This document shows, piece by piece, positions 30,845-39,708 of a DNA stretch of 64,000 nucleotides. The stretch is from positions 1,922,001 to 1,986,000 of the forward strand of contig CP120722.1 in assembly GCA_029719485.1 (NCBI GenBank), in the 5' to 3' direction. Each line of letters opens with the position of its first letter. Position 1 is the first letter of the stretch. The translations under genes and the position numbers were made by a program. This stretch comes from Kiritimatiellota bacterium B12222 (GTDB taxonomy: Bacteria; Verrucomicrobiota; Kiritimatiellia; SS1-B-03-39; UBA6053). Under the pieces are notes generated by a model, which had not been told where the DNA came from, did no database searches, and saw nothing but the letters and a program-made list of their open reading frames with translations.

Positions 30845-31801
30845 ATGAAAATATTATTGAAATTATTACTTTGTGGTCTGATCTCAGGCAGTGTTTTTGC
30901 ACATGAGGCTCAACTGAATGTGGCTGCTACGGTGGGCATGATTGGCGACGTCGTGAAAAACGTGGCAGGTGATCGGGCGAATGTCGTGACCATCATGGGC
31001 ACCGATGTGGATCCCCATTTATATCGGCCTACACGGAATGATGTGATGAAGTTGCAGCAGGCAGATATCATCTTTTACAATGGCATGATGCTGGAAGGAA
31101 AGATGGGAGATGTACTGGTACGAATGTCTCGTCGAGGAAAGGCGGTGTATCCGGTGACAGAAGATCTTCAAGAGGTCAGCGATTATGTGCTGAATACAGA
31201 AGAAGATCACTTGGATCCTCATGTGTGGATGGATGTCCAGGGATGGATGGCGGCGGTCAATGTGGTCGAAGCCGGACTTTGTGAGCAGGATCCTGAGCAT
31301 GCGGATGAATTCAAAGCCAATGCGCAAGCCTATCGTGAGCAATTGGCAGTGTTGGATGCCTATGCTGAGGCCAGCTTGGCTACCGTGCCTCAGAAACAAC
31401 GGGTTTTAGTGACGGCGCATGATGCGTTTAGTTATATGGGACGGGCTTATGGTTTACAAGTCAAGGGCATTCAGGGGATTAGCACTGAATCAGAAGCTGG
31501 GGTGAAAGACATTGAAAATCTAATTACCTTCCTGGTGGCCAATGATATTCCTGCGGTGTTTGTCGAAACCTCTGTTGCTGACAAAAATATCCGGGCATTG
31601 GTCGAAGGGGCGCAGGCTCAAAATCATCCTGTGATCATTGGTGGATCGTTATTCTCCGATGCCATGGGCAAACCAGGAACCTATGAAGGAACCTATATCG
31701 GGATGATCGATCACAATGTGACTGTGATTACACGTGCCTTGGGAGGTGTCGCTCCTGAACAGGGGATGCAGGGAAAACTTGCCACTCCACAAGGTAAATA
31801 A
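30845..31801 (+). CDS. Metal ABC transporter substrate-binding protein (TroA/MntC/ZnuA family)
   Basis: 318 residues from the ATG at 30845; the upstream open frame is not coding-like. A signal peptide ends near SGSVFAHEA. The metal ligands follow the cluster A-I pattern: His in GTDVDPHLYRP, His in LDPHVWMD, Glu/Asp later in FVETSVADKNI and the final Asp in MIDHNV. It captures Mn, Zn or Fe in the periplasm; no long His-rich loop is present, which slightly favours Mn or Fe over Zn. Confidence 0.9.
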   Translation: MKILLKLLLCGLISGSVFAHEAQLNVAATVGMIGDVVKNVAGDRANVVTIMGTDVDPHLYRPTRNDVMKLQQADIIFYNGMMLEGKMGDVLVRMSRRGKAVYPVTEDLQEVSDYVLNTEEDHLDPHVWMDVQGWMAAVNVVEAGLCEQDPEHADEFKANAQAYREQLAVLDAYAEASLATVPQKQRVLVTAHDAFSYMGRAYGLQVKGIQGISTESEAGVKDIENLITFLVANDIPAVFVETSVADKNIRALVEGAQAQNHPVIIGGSLFSDAMGKPGTYEGTYIGMIDHNVTVITRALGGVAPEQGMQGKLATPQGK

Positions 31802-31849
31802 ATCAGTATGCTTCTCCTTATTCTTCACAACAGCTAAAGAAACGCTCTC

Positions 31850-32641
31850 ATGTCCAACACTACTCATTCTTCCTCCGTCCCTCTTGCCATTGATGACTTA
31901 ACGGTCGCCTATAATGAAAAACCTGTTCTTTGGGATATCAATCTCGATATTCCTGAAGGCAAGTTGGTGGGAATCGTCGGCCCGAACGGTGCCGGTAAAA
32001 GTACGCTGATTAAAGCGTGTCTGGATCTGGTTCCACGGGCCTCGGGGCGGGTGATGGTGTATGGGCAGGAGTATAAGAAGAATCGTCGTTTGGTGGGCTA
32101 TGTGCCACAACGTGAAAGTGTCGATTGGGATTTCCCGGTCTCTGCGCTGGATGTGGTGGCCATGGGCACTTACGGCAGAATTGGCTGGTGTCGTCCGGTG
32201 AGTAAAAAATATAAACAAGAAGCGATGGTGGCGCTCGATCGGGTGGGGTTGGCTGATTATGCGCATCGTCAGATCAGTCAATTGTCGGGCGGACAGCAAC
32301 AGCGGGTCTTTTTGGCCCGAGCGCTGGCACAAGATGCGCAACTCTATTTTATGGATGAACCGTTTGCTGCGGTAGATGCGGCCACGGAGCGGGCCATTGT
32401 CACGCTTTTACACGAATTGAAGGATCAAGGGAAAACCTGTCTGGTGGTGCATCATGATTTGGCCACGGTAAAAGAATATTTTGACTGGGTGCTACTTTTA
32501 AATTTACGCGTGGTCAAAGCGGGGCCCACGGAAGAGGTGTTTACGGCCGAAAATTTGAAGGCCACTTACGGAGGTACCTTGAGTGCGCTCAGTGAAGTTG
32601 GGGTGGCGTTAAAGCAGACCAAAGGGGTGACTGAATCATGA
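31850..32641 (+). CDS. Metal ABC transporter ATP-binding protein (TroB/MntB-like)
   Basis: 263 residues: Walker A GPNGAGKST, Q-loop VPQRESVDWDFPV, signature LSGGQQQRVFLARAL, Walker B LYFMDEPFAAVD and switch His VVHHDL. The VDWDFPV after the Q-loop glutamine is typical of the Mn/Zn importer group. It lies 48 bp after the binding protein and overlaps the first permease by 4 bp. Confidence 0.92.
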   Translation: MSNTTHSSSVPLAIDDLTVAYNEKPVLWDINLDIPEGKLVGIVGPNGAGKSTLIKACLDLVPRASGRVMVYGQEYKKNRRLVGYVPQRESVDWDFPVSALDVVAMGTYGRIGWCRPVSKKYKQEAMVALDRVGLADYAHRQISQLSGGQQQRVFLARALAQDAQLYFMDEPFAAVDAATERAIVTLLHELKDQGKTCLVVHHDLATVKEYFDWVLLLNLRVVKAGPTEEVFTAENLKATYGGTLSALSEVGVALKQTKGVTES

Positions 32642-33978
32642 TGCTCGCACTTGTCTCCTCTGATATATGGGAAGTCATTTCCCTGCAGAACTATAATACG
32701 CGGTTGGTGGTCCTCAGTACCATGTTGTTGGGGATTGCATCTGGTTTTGCGGGGAGCTTCTTGCTTTTACGCAAACGTTCGTTGATGAGTGATACCTTGT
32801 CGCATGCTTGTTTGCCCGGAATTGGGTTGATGTTTATTGTCCTGACCATGATGGGGGGCAATGGGAAATCTCTGGGCATGTTGCTGGTCGGGGCGACGAT
32901 ATCGGGATTGTTGGGGGTGGGACTGGTCACGGCCATCCGCAATAATTCCCGGATCAAAGATGATGCGGCGATGGGAATTGTGCTGAGTGTCTTTTTCGGT
33001 TTGGGGATAGTTTTTCTGAGTTTGGCGCAAACTTTGGGTGGGGCTGCTGCGGGACTGGAGTCATTCATTTATGGGAAAACAGCCTCGATGGTTGATCAGG
33101 ATTTGACTTTTTTAAAATGGATTACCCCCTGTACGCTCCTGCTTTGTATTGGCCTGCAAAAAGAGTTTAGTTTAGTCTGTTTTGATGAAAACTTCGCCCG
33201 CTCATTGTCTTGGCCGGTACAGTTTTTAGATATGTTAATGATGGGGTTGATGGTCGCAGTGACAGTGGTGGGCTTGCAAGCGGTGGGGTTGATTTTGATT
33301 ATTGCCTTTATGATTATTCCCGCGGCGGCGGCCCGGTTTTGGACGGAGAAGTATCGGGTGATGTGGATCTTGGCAGGCGTGATTGGAGGTATTTGCGGGT
33401 GGCTGGGGGCTTCGTTTAGTGCGTTGTTGCCGAGGATGCCTGCCGGTGCGGTGATTGTGCTTATCTCCGGGATCGCATTTTTATTTAGTATGTTTTTCGG
33501 CACCGCCAGAGGGGTCTGTAAAATTAAAGCGCGGCAAATTCGCATGCGGAAAAAAATTGGGCGTCAGCATTTTCTACGGGCAGCCTATGAAATTCTGGAA
33601 GTTACGGAAGAGGGGAGAAATGTCTCATTCCCTGTGGCGGCTTTGATGGAAAAACGGTCTTGGACTTCGCTCGAGTTGCGCAAACTTATTTCGATTGCTC
33701 GGAAAGAGGATCATGTCGAAATGGTGACTTCTGAGAGGGTGCAGCTTTCAGAAGCTGGATTTGCTGAAGCGGCACGTTACACCCGAAATCATCGTTTGTG
33801 GGAGCTTTATCTCATTCGTTTTGCGGATGTGGCTACTCGACATGTGGATCGGGATGCGGATCGGGTTGAACATGTGTTGGGTCCCTCGGTCGTCCGACAA
33901 TTGGAAAAAGAACTGAATCGGACTGCACAGAGAATGCAGTTGCCGAAAAATCCTCATGCACTTTTAGGAGATGGTTAA
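32638..33978 (+). CDS. Metal ABC transporter permease with C-terminal DtxR-like domain
   Basis: 446 residues. Residues 1-285 are a TroC/ZnuB-type permease with about eight helices (LLRKRSLMSDTLSHACLPGIG, GLQAVGLILIIAFMIIPAAAARF). The extra 150 residues are cytoplasmic and resemble DtxR/MntR: a winged-helix-like part (LEVTEEGRNVSFPVAALMEKRSW) and the metal-binding dimerisation part LIRFADVATRHVDRDADRVEHVL (core HVDRDADRVEHVL). A metal-sensing module attached to the pore could gate transport. This architecture has been seen in other bacterial groups; its function is not settled. Confidence 0.88.
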   Translation: MMLALVSSDIWEVISLQNYNTRLVVLSTMLLGIASGFAGSFLLLRKRSLMSDTLSHACLPGIGLMFIVLTMMGGNGKSLGMLLVGATISGLLGVGLVTAIRNNSRIKDDAAMGIVLSVFFGLGIVFLSLAQTLGGAAAGLESFIYGKTASMVDQDLTFLKWITPCTLLLCIGLQKEFSLVCFDENFARSLSWPVQFLDMLMMGLMVAVTVVGLQAVGLILIIAFMIIPAAAARFWTEKYRVMWILAGVIGGICGWLGASFSALLPRMPAGAVIVLISGIAFLFSMFFGTARGVCKIKARQIRMRKKIGRQHFLRAAYEILEVTEEGRNVSFPVAALMEKRSWTSLELRKLISIARKEDHVEMVTSERVQLSEAGFAEAARYTRNHRLWELYLIRFADVATRHVDRDADRVEHVLGPSVVRQLEKELNRTAQRMQLPKNPHALLGDG

Positions 33979-34912
33979 TATGACTTGGATGGAAATGGAT
34001 ACGTGGATTGTTCTGGTCGGGATCACCTGTGCGGTGGCCTGTGCTTTACCCGGTTGCTTTTTGGTCCTTCGGAAGATGAGTATGATGGGAGATGCGATTA
34101 GTCATGCTGTATTACCTGGCCTCGCACTGGCTTTTATCCTTACGGGGAGTCGCTCGAGCTTACCTATGTTTATTGGGGCGGCGATTGTGGGTTTACTCAC
34201 TGCGGTGTTTACGCAATGGGTGAGTCAGTTTGGCAATGTGGATCGTGGGGCGGCGATGGGAATTGTGTTCACCATTTTATTTGCGATTGGGTTGATGCTG
34301 ATTGTCAAATCTTCTGAAAAAGTCGATCTGGATGCCAGTTGTGTGTTGATGGGGAATATTGAATTCTCGGCTCAGGATATGATTACGATTGCGGGGAGGG
34401 ACGTCTCACGTCCCTTGGTGATTTTAGGTTCGGTGATGTTGATGAATCTATTTCTGATCGTCCTTTTCTTTAAGGAATTTCGGATTGCAGCTTTTGATCC
34501 AGAGCTGGCCACTACTACGGGATTTCATGCCGGAGTGATGCATTACTTTTTGATGATGATGGTGGCGGTAACCACGGTGGCATCCTTCGAAGCTGTCGGC
34601 AGTATTATCGTGATTGCCATGTTGGTGGTGCCCCCTTGTTGTGCCTGGATGATTACAGATCGATTGGGGGTGATGTTGGCTCTGAGCGCGCTCTTCGGAG
34701 CGGTAAGTGCGGTGTTGGGACATATTGCCGCGGTGATCGTTCCTTCATGGTTTGGCATCGACGAATCTGCGAGCACTTCGGGCATGATGGCCACGGTGGT
34801 AGGATTGCTTTTTATCTTGGTGTGGATTTGTGAACCGAGAAGAGGGTTGATACGTCGATGGATTACGCAGAGGCGTTCCAAACATAAAATGGTGGCTCCC
34901 GCGGTATCGTAG
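33971..34912 (+). CDS. Metal ABC transporter permease (TroD-like)
   Basis: 313 residues, eight or nine helices, with FLVLRKMSMMGDAISHAVLPGLA and SFEAVGSIIVIAMLVVPPCCAW. It overlaps the previous permease by 8 bp and completes the TroABCD-like importer. It lacks the DtxR-like extension of its partner. Confidence 0.9.
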   Translation: MVNMTWMEMDTWIVLVGITCAVACALPGCFLVLRKMSMMGDAISHAVLPGLALAFILTGSRSSLPMFIGAAIVGLLTAVFTQWVSQFGNVDRGAAMGIVFTILFAIGLMLIVKSSEKVDLDASCVLMGNIEFSAQDMITIAGRDVSRPLVILGSVMLMNLFLIVLFFKEFRIAAFDPELATTTGFHAGVMHYFLMMMVAVTTVASFEAVGSIIVIAMLVVPPCCAWMITDRLGVMLALSALFGAVSAVLGHIAAVIVPSWFGIDESASTSGMMATVVGLLFILVWICEPRRGLIRRWITQRRSKHKMVAPAVS

Positions 34913-34927
34913 CTTGGGGAGTGTTTG

Positions 34928-34965
34928 AACAAAAAGCCGAGGAATTTCATCCTCGGCTTTTTGTT
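34928..34965. terminator. Bidirectional terminator between the metal and heme operons
   Basis: A 16-bp stem (AACAAAAAGCCGAGGA with its complement) around ATTTCA. Both arms end in A or T runs, so it can terminate the plus-strand importer operon and the minus-strand heme operon that converge here. Confidence 0.88.
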
Positions 34966-34993
34966 TGGGTTTAGGTTTGGGAAAATACCTTGA

Positions 34994-35812
34994 TTAGTTT
35001 CGGGTAAGTTTCCAATCGGGGTCATTGGCTCTGGCGGCTTGATCTGACCAGTAACGCATATCGCGGAGCTGTGCTTCATCTAACATCTGCACGCTGCCAT
35101 CCAGCATGACGGTTACGGCTTTGTTGTCCCACCGCAAATCTACAAATCCAAAGGTATTTGCCGATGCGGTTGGATCCCATGCTGAGCTCCAACGACTGCT
35201 CAGCAGGTTGGGGGACGTGATTTGAAAGTAGCCTCGTTCATTTGTGCCATTGACCGTTTTTTGTGCGGAAGCGAAGACGATGAATGAAGAGGGAGAGAGG
35301 GCTTGGTCGATGCTGGTGATGCAAAAGGTTCCGTACAGATTTTCATGTGCCGGAATGGGTTTTAAGCCTTGTCCGCTGTTGCCAGAAAAATCTCCTCCTA
35401 CAAAAAATACGTTCATCCCCAAAGCTGGAGAGACGCTGATGCGATATTGATAGTCTTTGGTTGCTTCGTTTTTTTGCTGTGCTTGATCACCATGAAGGAG
35501 ATAGACGCCACTGATGTTGTAGTTGAGGTAAGGAGCGAGGCGCCATGGGTAACGGGCATTTACGGGGGTGGAGAGTTCGTTTCCTTCTTTATCTTCTGCG
35601 GGAAGATCGGCGTAACCGGGCATGAGTTTGCCACGATGATCGGTGGCATAGAGCATGTAAGCCTGACCGGAATTGCGTCCGGCATTGACTTCCTGGAGTC
35701 GCATGGCTTTGCGCCTTGCTCCCCCCACGGCGGGAACTACCAGTGAGGAGAGTAAGGTGATGATCGCCAGCACGACGAGCATTTCGATAAGGGTGAAACC
35801 GTTCTTTTTCAT
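34994..35812 (-). CDS. Prepilin-type N-terminal cleavage/methylation domain protein (pseudopilin-like)
   Basis: 272 residues from the ATG at 35812. The start MKKNGFTLIEMLVVLAIITLL is a type IV prepilin signal (cleavage after G, conserved E at +5). The globular part has the AYMLYATDHRGKLMPGY opening and MLDGSVQMLDE near the end, as in the abundant pseudopilin-like proteins of Verrucomicrobiota and Planctomycetes. Its ATG overlaps the stop of the PEP-CTERM gene by 4 bp. It is the last gene of a run that starts at hmuT. Function unknown. Confidence 0.82.
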   Translation of the reverse strand: MKKNGFTLIEMLVVLAIITLLSSLVVPAVGGARRKAMRLQEVNAGRNSGQAYMLYATDHRGKLMPGYADLPAEDKEGNELSTPVNARYPWRLAPYLNYNISGVYLLHGDQAQQKNEATKDYQYRISVSPALGMNVFFVGGDFSGNSGQGLKPIPAHENLYGTFCITSIDQALSPSSFIVFASAQKTVNGTNERGYFQITSPNLLSSRWSSAWDPTASANTFGFVDLRWDNKAVTVMLDGSVQMLDEAQLRDMRYWSDQAARANDPDWKLTRN

Positions 35813-36741
35813 TTCACGTGCTTCTGCGATTTCCACAAACGGAGTAAGAGAAAGCCTCCCATTCCCCAGAGGAAAAACATGGAGGGTTCAGGAATGATGG
35901 TGACATCCAGACCTAAGATGCCGGCTTGGCCTACAATGTTTTCTTTGGTGTCAAAGGAAGGATACACGCTAGGTCCTCCTTGGCTGGCACTGTGCAGTGA
36001 GGTGGCTGCAAGGTTCAAGATTCCCCTGTTCAAACTCTCTTGGAGGTAGGCGAGGACTTCCGGAGAGGAGAGGTTCAGGGAAAACTGAATGTCTTGTCCG
36101 GCAGAGATGGTGTCCCCTGCGCTTAATCCGATGGCTTGACCTAAGCCAAAAAGGATGGGGTCAAATCCACTGGCGCCGTCATGGGCATAATCCAAGTTAT
36201 TGGAGACATCGACGGCACTGCCACCGTTGTATCCGAGGGCGTAGGCATTGCGAACCGAAGACGCTGGCGCTCCAGGAGGGCTGAACGCGCTGGTTTCGGT
36301 GAAGGTGCTCGCACTTTCCCCATTTCGGTATCCTAGGCCGAAGAGTTCCATGGGACGACCTGCATCGGCATCCGCCTGATAACCCGTAGCGCCACTGTCT
36401 AGATAGGTGGTGTAGGAGTCATAGGTTGGATCATAAATGAAATCACTTCCATTGTGTTGGAGGGTGAGGGTCGCAGAGTTGATTTGATAATTTGCAGCGC
36501 CTTGATTTGCTGAAATTTGTGTTGAGGTGTCGTATCCTACAATAAATTGTGCGTCGCGTTCATCAAATCCAGGATTGCCTTGGGCCCCGAAGGTGAGGCC
36601 AGAGGATCGACTGCCAGGTGTACCGTTAAAAGGGTACATCCAGCGGTCGAGGGTGGGGGTATTGAAAGTGACTTGACTGGCCATGCTGTCGAGTCCGACA
36701 AGCATGAGCAAACTCAAGAAGGTGAAAACTTTTACGTTCAT
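35809..36741 (-). CDS. PEP-CTERM sorting domain protein
   Basis: 310 residues. A signal peptide ends near DSMASQ. The C-terminus has the tripartite sorting signal: IIPEPSMFFLWGMGGFLLL with the PEP motif and a transmembrane helix, then basic RLWKSQKHVK. Exosortase would cut at PEP and release or anchor the protein. The 280-residue ectodomain is rich in Gly, Ser, Asn and aromatic residues and is mostly beta, with no recognised enzyme or heme motif (no CxxCH). It lies 42 bp after hemS on the same strand. Confidence 0.88.
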   Translation of the reverse strand: MNVKVFTFLSLLMLVGLDSMASQVTFNTPTLDRWMYPFNGTPGSRSSGLTFGAQGNPGFDERDAQFIVGYDTSTQISANQGAANYQINSATLTLQHNGSDFIYDPTYDSYTTYLDSGATGYQADADAGRPMELFGLGYRNGESASTFTETSAFSPPGAPASSVRNAYALGYNGGSAVDVSNNLDYAHDGASGFDPILFGLGQAIGLSAGDTISAGQDIQFSLNLSSPEVLAYLQESLNRGILNLAATSLHSASQGGPSVYPSFDTKENIVGQAGILGLDVTIIPEPSMFFLWGMGGFLLLRLWKSQKHVK

Positions 36742-36783
36742 ATTTTTGTTGGGGTGAATGATGAGTAGGGGTGTTGTGTGGCG

Positions 36784-37851
36784 TTAGGCTTCTGTCAGAG
36801 GAGGCATTTCCGCAACGAGCTCTCTCCAGGAGCAAAGTTCTTTGATGCCGGGTTTCCGTTCTCCGAAAAGCATGGCGATTTCGTTTCCATCGGCATCATA
36901 AAGTTCGAGTGAGGTGACGATGCCATCCACGGTAGGTTTTTTTATTACCCATGCTTCGGCCACTTGTTCCCCACGGATGTGTAAGTTGAAATTTTCGTCG
37001 AGCACATTTACCCAGTCACCATATTGGGCGATTTTGTGTACCCGTCCGGTATGGATTTGAATGCATCCACGGTTCGCGACAAACACCATAATGGGGACTT
37101 CACGGCTGGCGGCCTTTTCCAAGAGTGCGAGCAAACTGTTTGGGTTAACCGCTATGGCCCGTTTATTTCCTGCGATGCGTAAGGCATCAATACGATTGAT
37201 GTTGAAGCGATGCAATAAGCCGAAAAACTCGTGGGTGCTTTTCATGATGTCCCAGTTTTCTCTGAAGCTTTTTACGTCGATTGACGCAGGGTCAACATGG
37301 GAGGGCTGGGTGCAGGCTTGGGCTATAAAGGGGGTGTTTAAGGGGTGTTCCATTGAGGTCACCAGTGAGTGCCATGCATCTTCATGGGTATGCTCACGCA
37401 TGAAAATTTTATGGACGGCTTGTCCCTCGCGATCGAATACTTGGAGACTTTGTTGCAGGTGGCCATTTTTAGTAACTTTGATGGCGTAAATCCGGTGCCA
37501 ATGGCGAAGGAAAATCCGTAAATCGATGTCGTGGTTGGCGACTTGGGCCATGGCCATTTTGTCGAAGTATTCGATATGGTCGAAGTGGCCGACTTTTTCA
37601 TGGACGGCGGAGGGGTTACGCGTTAATACCATGACCTCTCCCAAGGTAGGCAGGGCGGAGATGAAGGCTTTGGGATCGTCGATCAGGCGTTGGCTTTCAT
37701 GTCCGTGACAGGCATCTACCCATTCACCTTCGGAAAGGCCTAGTTCCTCTGCGATTTCAATTTGGCGTTTGCCTTCGAATCGCTCGGGTTGAGAGATCCA
37801 CGTTTGACGATGTACATTTTGTTCAGGGTTTTGCAAAAGAGAGTTGTTCAT
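36784..37851 (-). CDS. hemS: Hemin-degrading factor / heme utilisation protein (HemS/HmuS family)
   Basis: 355 residues from the ATG at 37851 (AAAGGAACCTT upstream); the open frame reaches 37908. It is a duplicated-domain HemS-type protein: the first half has LPTLGEVMVLTRNPSAVHEK and the second AASREVPIMVFVANRGCIQIHTG and DENFNLHIRGE. HemS proteins bind heme in the cytoplasm and deliver or break it down. It overlaps the end of hmuV by 29 bp. Confidence 0.9.
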   Translation of the reverse strand: MNNSLLQNPEQNVHRQTWISQPERFEGKRQIEIAEELGLSEGEWVDACHGHESQRLIDDPKAFISALPTLGEVMVLTRNPSAVHEKVGHFDHIEYFDKMAMAQVANHDIDLRIFLRHWHRIYAIKVTKNGHLQQSLQVFDREGQAVHKIFMREHTHEDAWHSLVTSMEHPLNTPFIAQACTQPSHVDPASIDVKSFRENWDIMKSTHEFFGLLHRFNINRIDALRIAGNKRAIAVNPNSLLALLEKAASREVPIMVFVANRGCIQIHTGRVHKIAQYGDWVNVLDENFNLHIRGEQVAEAWVIKKPTVDGIVTSLELYDADGNEIAMLFGERKPGIKELCSWRELVAEMPPLTEA

Positions 37852-38680
37852 AAGGTTCCTTTGGTGTGGAGGGTTGATGAGGACGGGTTGATAGAGAGGG
37901 AATCTCATTCACGGGTAACCAGTGAGGGAGTCGTCCCTGAAAGTGAACTTGCTCGAGGGGGGTGCCGAATGCTTGTGATAAGAGTGCGGGTGTCATGACG
38001 TCTTGAACGGCCCCGGCGGCTAAGAGCTTTCCTTGTTGAAGGAGGATGATTTGATCGGCAACTCTGGTGGCATGATTGAGGTCGTGCAACACTGCGAACA
38101 CGGTGAGACCTTCAGCGGCGCGTGCGCGAATGGTTTCGAGGAGTTTTTCTTGATGACGAATATCTAAGTGGGCTGTGGGTTCATCCAAGATCAGTAACCC
38201 GTCGCCATTTTTTCGTGAGAGATGGAGTTGCACCAAGGCTCTGGCGAGTAACATGCGTTTTTGTTCGCCACCTGAGAGCCGTGTGGCGGAGGCATTTGCA
38301 AAGGAGAGTAAATCCACCTCTGTGAGCGCTTGATCTACTTCCTTTTCACGAGTGGCTTTTGAGAGGGAACGGTGGGGGTAGCCTCCCATTTCCACCACTT
38401 CACGAACACTGAATTCAAAGCGTAAATCCGACTGTTGATTTACAACCGCTCTGAATTTTGCAATGGTGGCGGGGTTTAAGAGCGAAAGGGGCTGTTGGTT
38501 CCAGAGGATGTGGCCTGCGCTGGGTTTCCATGCGCCCGAAAGCAGGCGGACGAGGGAGCTTTTTCCTGCGCCGTTCAATCCGATGACCACGCTGACTTGG
38601 CCTGGCGTTAATTGAAAATTGATTTCACTGAGAATGTGGCGTTTGTTTCGAATCACGCTCACCTGTTGTAGATCCATCAT
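37823..38680 (-). CDS. hmuV: Heme ABC transporter ATP-binding protein
   Basis: 285 residues: Walker A GLNGAGKSS, Q-loop NQQSDLRFEFSVREVV, signature LSGGEQKRMLLARAL, Walker B LLILDEPTAHLD and switch histidine VLHDL. The Q-loop and context fit HmuV. Its start overlaps the stop of hmuU. Confidence 0.92.
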   Translation of the reverse strand: MMDLQQVSVIRNKRHILSEINFQLTPGQVSVVIGLNGAGKSSLVRLLSGAWKPSAGHILWNQQPLSLLNPATIAKFRAVVNQQSDLRFEFSVREVVEMGGYPHRSLSKATREKEVDQALTEVDLLSFANASATRLSGGEQKRMLLARALVQLHLSRKNGDGLLILDEPTAHLDIRHQEKLLETIRARAAEGLTVFAVLHDLNHATRVADQIILLQQGKLLAAGAVQDVMTPALLSQAFGTPLEQVHFQGRLPHWLPVNEIPSLSTRPHQPSTPKEPYEQLSFAKP

Positions 38681-39705
38681 GTGTTTTCTCGTTGGCGAAT
38701 GAGTAAGAAAATAAAGAAGGGGGAGCCGATGAGGGCGGTCATCATGCCGATGGGTAATTCAGCAGGTGCGTTGATGGTGCGGCAAAATGTATCGACCAAG
38801 GGTAAAAAGATAGCGCCCAGTAAGAGGGAGGAGGGGACCAATTGGTGGTGGGAGCTCCCAAAGAGTAGACGGGAAATATGGGGGATGACCAACCCGACGA
38901 ATCCAATTAAACCCGCTTGGGCGACAACCAGCGCCACCATCCAGCAGGACGAGGTGACTAAAATCAGTTTTAAAGTTTCAACTTTTACTCCCAAGTTCAT
39001 GGCGTCGGTTTCACCCATCAACAAAATGTTCATGGCTTTTCTGATTTTCCAAATGCCCCAAACCGGCAGCATCATGCTGAGGGTCAAGAGTCCGGTGGAC
39101 GGAAGGGTGGCACGACCTAAGCTTCCGAAACTCCAAAAGGTGATGCTGCGCAATTGGGTGTCATCCGCCATGACCATGATTAATCCGAGGAGGGCACCGC
39201 ATAAGGCATTCATGGCGATGCCCATGAGCAGCATAGAGTCCACCCGTAAGCGTCCGTCGCGATTTGAAATGGTATAGACCACGCCGGTGACGGCCAAACC
39301 ACCCACAAATGCAGCCAAGGGCAAGGTGAGTGGATGAGATAAGACGGGGAATGAGCTTGCCAGAAGGGTGACCAAGGCTGCGGCCAAGGCGGAGCCACTT
39401 GAGAGTCCCATAAGGCCGGGGTCTGCCAAGGGATTGCGGAAAAGGGCTTGCATGCAAACGCCACCTAAAGCGAGCACGGCACCGGCAAGGGCTCCGAACA
39501 ATACGCGAGGCATGCGAATAGAGAAGAGCACGGAACTATCGGTATCGGAGATGTCCGCCTGAGAAATCCAGGTGATGATAATTTGGGCCACCCGTTGCAA
39601 GGAAAGGGGGTAAGCTCCCGTGGACATGGCGAGGAGAAGGGTTGCCCCTAAAAGGGGAAGCAACCACCACCATGTTTTAAGGGTAAGAGAGCTTAAACGT
39701 GACAT
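38677..39705 (-). CDS. hmuU: Heme ABC transporter permease
   Basis: 342 residues of the BtuC/FecCD permease family, with about ten helices: RMPRVLFGALAGAVLALGGV, LADPGLMGLSSGSALAAAL and GFVGLVIPHISRLLFG are family signatures. It follows hmuT after 3 bp. Confidence 0.93.
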   Translation of the reverse strand: MSRLSSLTLKTWWWLLPLLGATLLLAMSTGAYPLSLQRVAQIIITWISQADISDTDSSVLFSIRMPRVLFGALAGAVLALGGVCMQALFRNPLADPGLMGLSSGSALAAALVTLLASSFPVLSHPLTLPLAAFVGGLAVTGVVYTISNRDGRLRVDSMLLMGIAMNALCGALLGLIMVMADDTQLRSITFWSFGSLGRATLPSTGLLTLSMMLPVWGIWKIRKAMNILLMGETDAMNLGVKVETLKLILVTSSCWMVALVVAQAGLIGFVGLVIPHISRLLFGSSHHQLVPSSLLLGAIFLPLVDTFCRTINAPAELPIGMMTALIGSPFFIFLLIRQRENT

Positions 39706-39708
39706 GAG

